Shown here piece after piece: positions 56,243 to 64,000 of a DNA stretch of 64,000 nt; position 1 is the stretch's first letter, and each line of letters begins with the position of its first letter. The translations under genes and the position numbers were made by a program. Location: positions 6,220,001 to 6,284,000 of the forward strand of contig NZ_CP010945.1 in the NCBI RefSeq assembly GCF_000293885.2, written 5' to 3'. Below the pieces are notes generated by a model that was not told the origin of the DNA, did not search any database, and was given only the letters and a program-made list of their open reading frames with translations. This DNA is from Pseudomonas fluorescens NCIMB 11764. Lineage in GTDB: Bacteria; Pseudomonadota; Gammaproteobacteria; Pseudomonadales; Pseudomonadaceae.

Positions 56243-59200
56243 TCAATCCAGCGCAAAGCAAGTCCTTGACTCGTCAGCCATCAAGGCCGCCTCGGTCAGA
56301 CGCTTCAGCAAAGCAGTCTCGGCTTGCTTCAACTCATCGGCGATGCCGTCAACCTGCGGACGATAGTCCGAGCCCAGCGTCGCCTCATTTTCGAAGGCTG
56401 TTTCCATCCGCACGTGAAAGGGTGCCGTCAGGTCGGTGAACTGTTGGCCATGATGCTGTCGCAAAAAGTCGCTCCAGAAGGTGCGGCCGCTGATGTAAGT
56501 CGATAGCTCAGGTGAGATTTCTGCGGTGATAACCTTGTTGTAGGCAACCTCCAGATCATTTGCCTTTACGCCACTCAGCGATGCATAACGCATGTGCCGG
56601 GGCTGGCCGGTCAGTTCGAGCCGGTCAGCCAGGCCGGTGCGATAAGCCAGCTCCACTTCCACCGCATCGAGCGCCGGATTGGCCTGAGCCTGTTCCCGAG
56701 CAATTCTGCCAAGATAATCCAGACGGAACAGGCTTCGCCCCAGTTTCAACAACCGAGCGGCCTGATCATGGGCATTGGCGGACTGTCGAACCACCCTGCC
56801 GATCTCGACGGCAACCTCGAGGTTACTGAAGATCGTCGCCGCATCATCAGCGCAATTGGCTTTCACTGCCATCGACAGCAATTGAGTGCATAACGCCGAG
56901 TCCGTCCGTGTCGCCTCAATGACACTCCAGACGCGCCGGGTCATGTCTTCGTTCACAAAACGGCTATCCGCCGAGCTCCCGACTTCCGCCAGCAGTTCAA
57001 AGAACTCTTTCGCCCGGGGTTCGTTCTTCAGCGCCAGCCATGCACGATTACGACTGGCATAGGTCTCTTCAACCGGTTTTGGCATCCACAGGTCTCGAGC
57101 CCTTTGATCATTGAGCACCGCCGTTTCATTCTGCAGCAGCCCCATCCCGATGCCCGTACGGCTCCGATAGGCCTCCAGCGCAGTTCGACTCGTCTCGGAT
57201 ATGGGGTTATGACGCAGGTTGATCGCCAGAGCGAATCGCTGAGGAAGTTGGAACAGCCATTGCGGCAACTCCCTAATCTGATTTCCTCGCAAGTCCACGA
57301 AGTCCAGATACGGCAAGCGGGACAGCCCGACAGGCAGTTCCGTCGCGTAAGTATCGCGCAGTAGCAGTTCTTTCAGATCCCGCATTTTGCTGACATCAAT
57401 CGTGGCTCCCAAGCGATTGCCGCTCAGCCCCAACGTGCGCAAAGTGCGCATATCAGCCAGTTTGCGCAGGGTGTATTCAGTCAGTTGAAGCTGATTACCC
57501 TCCAGCCTCAAGTGCTGGAGGTCGGGCATATGCGACAACGCCTCAGGCAATCGTGTGAGTTGATTGCGGTCCAGCTCCAGAGTGACCAGCCCTTTGAACG
57601 GCGCGAGGAAATACGCCAGTTCATCACCGGCCTGCATGTCTCTGATTGAAAGGCTGCGCACATGGGCGACATCCGGTTCGGTCAGCGATGGCAATGGACC
57701 GACGGGGTTGCACTCCAGCACGAGCGATGTAGAAGGCTGATTTCGCAGTTCTACCCGGCGCCAGCAGTGTTCGATGGCTTCGGCCACCTGACGACGGCCG
57801 GCGCGGATATCGTCGATCTGCCCCGGTAACTTCTTCATTTGCACTTCATCGTCACGCCAGGTGTGCAACACGCCGAGCAGTTTTTTCAGTTGCTGCTGCA
57901 GCTCCTTGATTCGATTCACCCGCTGCATCTGGGTGCTGCCGGCGTTGTCGAGAAACGACGAAACCTGGGCATCCGTGAACAGTGGATAGAGCTTTCTGAC
58001 TTTACGGATCAAGCCTCTGGCATAAGTGCCCGCAGCGGGGGGATCGGCCTGGACACAGGCAAAAAGGTGCTTGGGTGTTTCACTGATTTCCCCCCGTAAC
58101 ACCCGCGCGGTACGTGCCGGATCGCCGGCGGCGGCCCTCAACAGCCGAGATCGTAGCGTCGGGACATCCAGCGTATCGTCGTCGGTGAGACGGGTACGGG
58201 CGCTGTCAGGCAAGGCATCCACTATCGATGGAAGCAGCGTCTCGCTCGTCAGCGTGGAAGACACATTGCCGTTGGTTTGGGTGACCTGATACCCGGTGGA
58301 TGTCTTGACAATCACCCCGCGCGACAGGGCTTCCACTTCGCCCACGCTGTCCAGCAAGGTGCCGGTCACTGAGCCCTGTCGCACTTCCAGTCGGCAGCTG
58401 TCATCCCAGCCTTGCACCCTGTCCATCAACCCGAGCGTCAGTCTGTCGGTGTCGGCATTGGCCAGGTGCGGGAGATGCAACCCGGTGAGCGCACGGTCCT
58501 GCCTGATCAGCGCCTGTGCCTCACTGACCTGCCGAGCGAGATCCATTCCAAGGATTTTGCGCTCACGCAGAAAACGGCGATCCCTGCCAGAAGCGTTATC
58601 CAGCAATTCCTGTCGCACGCGGACAGGAAGGTCCGCGGCGTGTTCGCCCAGCGTCGCAACGTCACCGGTGGCGGTGCCGTCCCACGATTTATAGAGCCAC
58701 TGAAACAGCGGCTGGCGATTGCTCTTGAGCGTTGTCGCGATCTTCTTTGCCAGCAGCTGCGATTTCGATTCAGTCGTCGTGCGACCAACGATGCGCTCCA
58801 CTTCTGCCGGATAGAGGCCACTGATGACGGTATCGAGCAATTTCCCCGAGTCCAGATCCGACTGAAGGACGTGCACGCTGCTCACGTCATCATCGTGAGG
58901 GGCGGTTTCGGGGAAACGCGAGACGACCTGGTCCGCCCCGTCGTGGACTTCAATGAAGCGATCGGCCGGCCAGCCGGGCAGCCTCGGCAGTGTATGCAGT
59001 TGCTCCTGAATGAAGGCCTTGTTCGCGGTCTCTCCCCGTTCCATTGCCGCGACCATCGCGGTGATGCGCCGGTCAATCCTGAAGCGCTCGACACAATCAT
59101 TCAGTCGCTGCGGTAGCTTGAGGTTGCTTTCATGGAGCAGGTGCAACGTGTCAGGCGTCATGTCGGTGATGCGGGCAATCGCTTCCAGATCAGTGCTGAG

Positions 59201-61048
59201 ATCGCCGAGGCGCGGATCCGTGCGCCCCAGCGCGTAAGCACCGTCGCGCCACTCGTGCGCATGCTCATAGGCATGCCGCCAGCCACCTTCCACACTTCGC
59301 TCGACGGCAGGCGCAAACGCGTCAGTGCGCACAGGATGATTGAGGGTCCATGCCGACCCTGCGGCGTTACGGGTGGTGCGATAGGGTGTTCCTGCCATGA
59401 CGATCGACGTCCGTCCGCCATGTCGGTAAAGCCCTTGCGAATCAGGCTGCATGTCGCCTGGCAACGCTGTGGTCTGTTTATAGGGTTCGAGGTCGGGTTT
59501 CCATAACCTTGCTTTGCCATCAGCGCGAGTGATGGCTTCGAAACCGTCGAAAAATGCCTCCTGCTCTTTCGCGCCCTTGCCCATTGCTGTCGCGATGATT
59601 TTTCCGCCGACGGCAAACGCTGCCAACTGCGCGACGTTTTCCACAACACTCAGCAAATGGGACAGCGCCTGGGCCCGTTCGCCGTGCGTCCAGTCCTCCA
59701 CACCTTCATAGACCTCACTGACGATGTCGACGACTGCCGCAGCCAGCATGAATTGGCCGATCACCGGGACGAAAAAAGCAGCTACGTTCAACAGCAGAAG
59801 CCCCCCATCGAGCACTGCCTGAATGGTTGTTTCCCGCTGTTGTTCATCGACATCTTCAGTCGGCACGGCAAGCACTCGTGCGTCTTTTTGCGTGGTACTG
59901 ACAAAAGTACTGAAGAAAAAATCGCCAAGGCAGGTATCGGCCGGAGCGGCAGTGAGCGGGCCCAAGGTCTTGCCCTTGTCAAACTGGCTAAAAAACCCGG
60001 TTTTATCGTGTCCGTGCAGGTACTGCTCGGCGAAAGACTTCCGGTAGCGTCTGCTTTGCAAATGGAGGGTCAGGTAGACCTTGAATTCATCCAGCGAGGC
60101 GTATTCATACAGCGGTCGTCTGGGCTCGTTCGGCATATAAACCACACACCGGGCCTTCGGCTCGGTATCGATGGAGACTTTGGTAAATACCAGTGCCCCA
60201 CAGATGCAGGCGTCATGAATCATCAAGCCCTGCCAATGCACCGGCCCGCCATCAAACAGCGCGCCTCTGGTTTGAGCAGCCGGGAGATCCTGATCGATCA
60301 CACTCAGCAGCATCGTGTAGACCGCGGGCGTGATGTTCTTTTTCAGGGAGGCCATGTGGAGGGCGACTTGCATGTCCAACACCTTCAACCGCCGTATGTC
60401 CGCCGCGGAGGCCTGATCATCGACAGGCACACCACGTGCGAGTCTGGGCGGCAATGCCAGGACCTGCTTGATATGGCGCTGATAGCGGGCGCCAAGGTCG
60501 AGTTCACGACAGAGTGCAGCGAACTTTTCAGGGGTTGCTTCAGCCCCTGATTGCGCCTGTCTATTGATTCGTACGACCGAGTGCGGAATGCCGCCGCTCG
60601 CCGCCTCCGCAGAAGTGAAGTTTTCCATGGCCGCCTGGAGCAGGCTGCGTGAGGTGGTCGTTTCTTTATTCTTGCCACCAAGGACCGGGAGCACACCCGT
60701 TGAGGTGTAGATTATTTTGGTGATGTCCAGCGTGTCGCGCTCGACGTCGAAATCGATCGTCCATTTGCCCTTGAGAAACCCGGTCAGTTGCTCTTTGCAG
60801 AACTCGTCCAGCGGCTTGAGTTTTTTGAGCACCTCCATGACCTTGCCTTGGGCAGCAAATGACTGCTCGAACGCAGCCTTCAGCGCCTGCACTTCATTCA
60901 GATCCGCCGTCGCCAGCCATTGTGGGATAGACGCCTGCAGCACTTGCGCCTTGTCCAGGTCGCCTGTGTGCTCCAACAACGCTTCGAGACGCTGTGCCGA
61001 TGTCATGGGCACCGCCACGGGGGCGGTTTTGGAAGTCGTAGCCAGCAT
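56243..61048 (-). CDS. Giant LRR protein with NEL-type E3 ubiquitin-ligase domain
   Basis: 1601 residues, no signal peptide. The long helical N-terminus (about 1-1090) is of the Pseudomonas dermonecrotic-toxin-like type and includes a hydrophobic stretch (about 410-440, LLLLNVAAFFVPVIGQFMLAA). Leucine-rich repeats follow (about 1110-1290: LVTLELDRNQLTRLPEAL, LRTLGLSGNRLG, LDFVDLRGNQIRELPQWL). The C-terminal about 300 residues are a NEL domain with catalytic Cys1399 in KANCADDAATIF, the CxD motif of IpaH/SspH/SlrP ligases. NEL enzymes are bacterial effectors that ubiquitinate host proteins. The export route is unknown; no secretion genes are in the window. ATG at 61048 with AAGGA upstream. Confidence 0.85.
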   Translation of the reverse strand: MLATTSKTAPVAVPMTSAQRLEALLEHTGDLDKAQVLQASIPQWLATADLNEVQALKAAFEQSFAAQGKVMEVLKKLKPLDEFCKEQLTGFLKGKWTIDFDVERDTLDITKIIYTSTGVLPVLGGKNKETTTSRSLLQAAMENFTSAEAASGGIPHSVVRINRQAQSGAEATPEKFAALCRELDLGARYQRHIKQVLALPPRLARGVPVDDQASAADIRRLKVLDMQVALHMASLKKNITPAVYTMLLSVIDQDLPAAQTRGALFDGGPVHWQGLMIHDACICGALVFTKVSIDTEPKARCVVYMPNEPRRPLYEYASLDEFKVYLTLHLQSRRYRKSFAEQYLHGHDKTGFFSQFDKGKTLGPLTAAPADTCLGDFFFSTFVSTTQKDARVLAVPTEDVDEQQRETTIQAVLDGGLLLLNVAAFFVPVIGQFMLAAAVVDIVSEVYEGVEDWTHGERAQALSHLLSVVENVAQLAAFAVGGKIIATAMGKGAKEQEAFFDGFEAITRADGKARLWKPDLEPYKQTTALPGDMQPDSQGLYRHGGRTSIVMAGTPYRTTRNAAGSAWTLNHPVRTDAFAPAVERSVEGGWRHAYEHAHEWRDGAYALGRTDPRLGDLSTDLEAIARITDMTPDTLHLLHESNLKLPQRLNDCVERFRIDRRITAMVAAMERGETANKAFIQEQLHTLPRLPGWPADRFIEVHDGADQVVSRFPETAPHDDDVSSVHVLQSDLDSGKLLDTVISGLYPAEVERIVGRTTTESKSQLLAKKIATTLKSNRQPLFQWLYKSWDGTATGDVATLGEHAADLPVRVRQELLDNASGRDRRFLRERKILGMDLARQVSEAQALIRQDRALTGLHLPHLANADTDRLTLGLMDRVQGWDDSCRLEVRQGSVTGTLLDSVGEVEALSRGVIVKTSTGYQVTQTNGNVSSTLTSETLLPSIVDALPDSARTRLTDDDTLDVPTLRSRLLRAAAGDPARTARVLRGEISETPKHLFACVQADPPAAGTYARGLIRKVRKLYPLFTDAQVSSFLDNAGSTQMQRVNRIKELQQQLKKLLGVLHTWRDDEVQMKKLPGQIDDIRAGRRQVAEAIEHCWRRVELRNQPSTSLVLECNPVGPLPSLTEPDVAHVRSLSIRDMQAGDELAYFLAPFKGLVTLELDRNQLTRLPEALSHMPDLQHLRLEGNQLQLTEYTLRKLADMRTLRTLGLSGNRLGATIDVSKMRDLKELLLRDTYATELPVGLSRLPYLDFVDLRGNQIRELPQWLFQLPQRFALAINLRHNPISETSRTALEAYRSRTGIGMGLLQNETAVLNDQRARDLWMPKPVEETYASRNRAWLALKNEPRAKEFFELLAEVGSSADSRFVNEDMTRRVWSVIEATRTDSALCTQLLSMAVKANCADDAATIFSNLEVAVEIGRVVRQSANAHDQAARLLKLGRSLFRLDYLGRIAREQAQANPALDAVEVELAYRTGLADRLELTGQPRHMRYASLSGVKANDLEVAYNKVITAEISPELSTYISGRTFWSDFLRQHHGQQFTDLTAPFHVRMETAFENEATLGSDYRPQVDGIADELKQAETALLKRLTEAALMADESRTCFALD

Positions 61049-61342
61049 GAGCAATATCCTTATTGCGTTGAGAGGCCTTCAGTCTATGAAGCTCGACAGG
61101 CATTTGATAATTCGAATACCGGGTCGAATGAGCGTGCATCCCAACAGCAACTTCTATGCATCACTTCAATAATTACCACCACAGCAATGCGCATTTCTGC
61201 CAGGGCTGTCGTTCCCAGCCACAGATGCTTATTACTTATCGATCTAAAACTCCCACCATCCCAGCGGGTCAGTTTCTGAGTACCCGTCGTTTTGGCCGGG
61301 TATCGATTGACCCTCCCCAACGGAAAAACCGGTAAGGACTTT

Positions 61343-63115
61343 ATGTGCGGATTAGCTGGCGAGTTACGCTTTGATCATCAACCTGCGGACCTTGCAGCCG
61401 TTGAACGAATCACCCATCACCTGGCACCTCGCGGCCCTGACGCGTGGGGCTTTCACAGCCAGGGGCCGATTGCCCTGGGCCATCGTCGCCTGAAAATCAT
61501 GGACCTGTCGGACGGCTCGGCGCAGCCGATGGTCGACAATCAACTGGGCCTGTCCCTGGCCTTCAACGGCGCGATCTACAACTTTCCGGAACTGCGCACC
61601 GAGCTCGAAAGCCTCGGTTACGCCTTCTACTCCGGCGGCGACACCGAAGTGCTGCTCAAGGGCTATCACGCCTGGGGCGAAGCGCTGTTGCCCAAGCTCA
61701 ATGGCATGTTCGCCTTCGCCATCTGGGAGCGCGACGCCAAGCGCCTGTTCATCGCCCGTGACCGTCTCGGCGTGAAGCCGCTGTACCTGTCGCGCACCGG
61801 CCAACGCCTGCGCTTCGCTTCCGCTTTGCCGGCATTGCTCAAGGGCGGCGACATCAACCCGATCCTCGATCCGGTGGCGCTCAATCATTACCTGAACTTC
61901 CACGCGGTGGTCCCGGCGCCGCGCACCTTGCTGGCCGGCATTGAAAAGCTGCCACCGGCCACCTGGATGCGCATCGAAGCGGATGGCCGTACCGAGCAGA
62001 AAACCTGGTGGACCCTGCCCTACGGCCCACGCGCCGATGAAATGAACCTGACCCTCGAAGACTGGCGCGACCGTGTCCTCGACAGCACCCGCGACGCCGT
62101 GGCGATCCGTCAACGGGCGGCGGTGGATGTCGGCGTGCTGCTGTCGGGCGGTGTCGACTCGAGCATGTTGGTCGGTCTGTTGCGTGAAGTCGGCGTGGAA
62201 AACCTCTCGACCTTCTCCATCGGTTTCCAGGATGCCGGCGGCGAACGCGGTGACGAGTTCCAGTATTCGGACCTCATCGCCAAACACTACAACACGCAGC
62301 ACCATCAACTGCGCATTGACGAAAAAGAGATCATCGAGCAACTGCCGGCGGCATTCCGCGCCATGAGCGAGCCGATGGTCAGCCATGACTGCATTGCGTT
62401 TTACCTGCTGTCCCGCGAAGTGGCCAAGCACTGCAAAGTGGTGCAAAGCGGCCAGGGTGCCGACGAACTGTTTGCCGGTTATCACTGGTATCCGCAGGTC
62501 GATGGTGCGGCCGATCCGTATGCGGCATACCGCGAGGCGTTTTTCGACCGCAGCTACGAGGACTATGCCGCCACCGTACAGCCGAAATGGCTGACCGCGA
62601 ATGACGCCGCCGGCGACTTTGTGAAGGAGCATTTCGCACAACCTGGCGCCGATGCGGCGGTGGATAAAGCGTTGCGTCTGGACAGCACGGTGATGCTGGT
62701 GGACGACCCGGTCAAACGTGTCGACAACATGACCATGGCCTGGGGCCTGGAGGCGCGCACGCCGTTTCTCGACTATCGCCTGGTGGAGTTGTCAGCGCGG
62801 GTGCCGGGCAAATTCAAACTGCCGGACGGCGGCAAGCAAGTGCTGAAAGAAGCCGCACGACTGGTGATTCCAAGCGAAGTCATTGACCGCAAGAAAGGTT
62901 ACTTCCCGGTGCCGGGCCTCAAGCATCTGCAAGGCGACACGCTGAACTGGGTGCGCGAATTGCTGCTGGATCCAAGCCAGGATCGCGGCCTGTTCAACCC
63001 GGCGATGCTGGACCGCCTGCTAACCGATCCACAAGGCCAGTTGACCCCTTTGCGCGGCTCCAAGCTGTGGCAATTGGCGGCACTGAACCTGTGGCTCAGT
63101 GAACAAGGAATCTGA
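61343..63115 (+). CDS. asnO: N-acetylglutaminylglutamine amidotransferase (asparagine-synthase family)
   Basis: 590 residues. Class II glutamine amidotransferase domain with nucleophile Cys2 (MCGLAGELRF), then an asparagine-synthase ATP-pyrophosphatase domain with SGGVDSS at 268. Followed 3 bp later by the GNAT-type ngg gene, which fixes it as the NAGGN amidotransferase rather than AsnB. The pair makes the osmoprotectant dipeptide N-acetylglutaminylglutamine amide. Start at 61343 leaves the catalytic Cys at position 2 after Met removal. Confidence 0.92.
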   Translation: MCGLAGELRFDHQPADLAAVERITHHLAPRGPDAWGFHSQGPIALGHRRLKIMDLSDGSAQPMVDNQLGLSLAFNGAIYNFPELRTELESLGYAFYSGGDTEVLLKGYHAWGEALLPKLNGMFAFAIWERDAKRLFIARDRLGVKPLYLSRTGQRLRFASALPALLKGGDINPILDPVALNHYLNFHAVVPAPRTLLAGIEKLPPATWMRIEADGRTEQKTWWTLPYGPRADEMNLTLEDWRDRVLDSTRDAVAIRQRAAVDVGVLLSGGVDSSMLVGLLREVGVENLSTFSIGFQDAGGERGDEFQYSDLIAKHYNTQHHQLRIDEKEIIEQLPAAFRAMSEPMVSHDCIAFYLLSREVAKHCKVVQSGQGADELFAGYHWYPQVDGAADPYAAYREAFFDRSYEDYAATVQPKWLTANDAAGDFVKEHFAQPGADAAVDKALRLDSTVMLVDDPVKRVDNMTMAWGLEARTPFLDYRLVELSARVPGKFKLPDGGKQVLKEAARLVIPSEVIDRKKGYFPVPGLKHLQGDTLNWVRELLLDPSQDRGLFNPAMLDRLLTDPQGQLTPLRGSKLWQLAALNLWLSEQGI

Positions 63116-63118
63116 TCG

Positions 63119-64000
63119 ATGAAACCTCACGCCACGGCGTACAGCCAACGCCTGTTGCGCGGTCAGGCGCCCTCGTACGAACGCTTGCAGGCGCGCCTGG
63201 CCGAAGACGGCAGTGAACTGGGCGCCGCACCGATTGCCGTGCATTGCGGCTGGGGCCGGTTGCTGATCGGCCATACATTCCCCGATCCGTCGAGCCTCGC
63301 CCAGGAATTGCTCAATGAGCAGCCGGGCGAGCGAGACATCGCCCTGTATGTCGCCGCCCCCCAGCAAGTACTAGGGCTCGAGCCGGCACAGTTGTTTCTT
63401 GATCCGTCGGATACCTTGCGCTTGTGGTTCAGCGATTACCGTCAGGCAACCCGCGTGTTCCGCGGTTTTCGCATTCGTCGCGCACAAAGCGATGCGGACT
63501 GGCAGGCGATCAATCAGTTGTATCAGGCCCGCGGTATGTTGCCGATCGATGCCAGCCTGCTGACTCCGCGTCATTTGGGCGGCCCGGTGTATTGGCTTGC
63601 CGAAGACGAGGACAGCGGCGCGATCATCGGCAGCGTCATGGGCCTCAATCATCACAAGGCATTCAACGATCCGGAAAACGGCAGCAGCCTCTGGTGCCTG
63701 GCGGTCGATCCGCACTGTTCGCGACCCGGCGTCGGTGAAGTGTTGGTGCGGCATTTGATCGAACACTTCATGAGCCGTGGACTGAGTTACCTCGATCTCT
63801 CAGTGCTGCATGACAACCGCCAGGCGAAAAGTCTTTACGCCAAACTCGGCTTTCGCAACCTGTCGACCTTTGCGATCAAGCGCAAGAACGGGATCAATCA
63901 GCCTTTGTTCCTGGGCCCTGGTCCAGAAGCCGCGTTCAATCCTTATGCGCGAATCATCGTTGATGAAGCCCATCGGCGCGGCATCGAAGTCCAGGTCGAT
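63119..64000 (+). CDS. ngg: N-acetylglutaminylglutamine synthetase, N-terminal part (3' end outside window)
   Basis: 294 codons visible, open at the window end. After an N-terminal region comes a GNAT acetyltransferase domain (about 115-250: RIRRAQSDADWQAINQLY, SSLWCLAVDPHCSRPGVGEVLV, LSVLHDNRQAKSLYAKLGF). The C-terminal ATP-grasp ligase half expected for this family is beyond 64000. ATG at 63119 after AAGGAA; only 3 bp separate it from asnO, so one transcript is likely. Confidence 0.88.
   Translation, partial: MKPHATAYSQRLLRGQAPSYERLQARLAEDGSELGAAPIAVHCGWGRLLIGHTFPDPSSLAQELLNEQPGERDIALYVAAPQQVLGLEPAQLFLDPSDTLRLWFSDYRQATRVFRGFRIRRAQSDADWQAINQLYQARGMLPIDASLLTPRHLGGPVYWLAEDEDSGAIIGSVMGLNHHKAFNDPENGSSLWCLAVDPHCSRPGVGEVLVRHLIEHFMSRGLSYLDLSVLHDNRQAKSLYAKLGFRNLSTFAIKRKNGINQPLFLGPGPEAAFNPYARIIVDEAHRRGIEVQVD

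Noticed and set aside
56243..61048. The giant LRR protein as an RHS or contact-dependent inhibition (CdiA) toxin
   Set aside because: No RHS/YD repeats, no haemagglutinin repeats, no two-partner secretion signal, and no VENN motif. LRR plus CxD NEL motif is a better explanation.

Overview
The window looks like chromosomal DNA of a fluorescent Pseudomonas (P. fluorescens group). The evidence is high GC with strong third-position bias, many 'tgtgggagcgagc' and 'ctgccgaaggctgcgatc' REP palindromes, and recognisable Pseudomonas gene blocks: msrC-like/DUF815, sagS-ospR-gpx-msrB-alaA-htpX-tpm, an ABC operon next to prc, fumC-bolA-trhO-dsbA-ABC-rbdA, and the N-acetylglutaminylglutamine amide (NAGGN) genes. 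There is no phage, integrase, IS element or CRISPR array. It reads as core genome with two large accessory toxin/effector genes inserted.

Layout. 1-8.3 kb: signalling genes (the end of a BvgS-type hybrid kinase, a cache-GAF-HD-GYP protein, SagS) plus free-Met-sulfoxide reductase and a DUF815 ATPase. 8.3-14.1 kb: redox repair and envelope quality control (OspR/Gpx, MsrB, AlaA, HtpX, TPMT, LigB-type dioxygenase). 14.1-20.5 kb: a GntR/UTRA regulator and an ABC import operon with a phosphodiesterase/phosphatase and a HAD phosphatase. The control region has DasR/PhnF-like TGG-n6-CCA operators, suggesting uptake and cytoplasmic hydrolysis of a phosphorylated or phosphonate compound. 20.6-32 kb: quinone reductase, Prc protease, an EAL-CBS-GGDEF protein, a small XRE/unknown/Sel1 operon, YkvA, a lipoprotein FKBP isomerase, a di-heme cytochrome/catalase-like pair, and a tandemly duplicated tRNA-Val/tRNA-Asp unit.

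32.6-38.5 kb: RdgC, a bile-acid-type symporter, a guanidine-II (mini-ykkC) riboswitch controlling a Gdx/SugE exporter, a TenA-like protein and RbdA. 38.8-43.4 kb: a 1547-residue toxin-like protein with a C-terminal deaminase-like zinc motif, set inside an otherwise familiar block and with no immunity gene beside it. 43.4-54 kb: ABC exporter, DsbA/FrnE-like protein, TrhO, BolA, DUF2059, FumC, DMT transporter, a small conserved protein, thiolase and polyphosphate:AMP phosphotransferase. 54.2-64 kb: MnmC, then a ~1600-residue LRR protein with a NEL-type E3 ubiquitin-ligase C-terminus, then the NAGGN osmolyte genes asnO and ngg (cut by the window end).

Most notable: the two giant modular effectors, the guanidine-II riboswitch, the operator palindromes for the UTRA regulator and for OspR, and an inverted pair of consensus DnaA boxes in front of the YkvA gene. 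No homology search, GC calculation or RNA folding could be run. Family names come from motif reading, and the P. aeruginosa gene-order comparisons come from memory.
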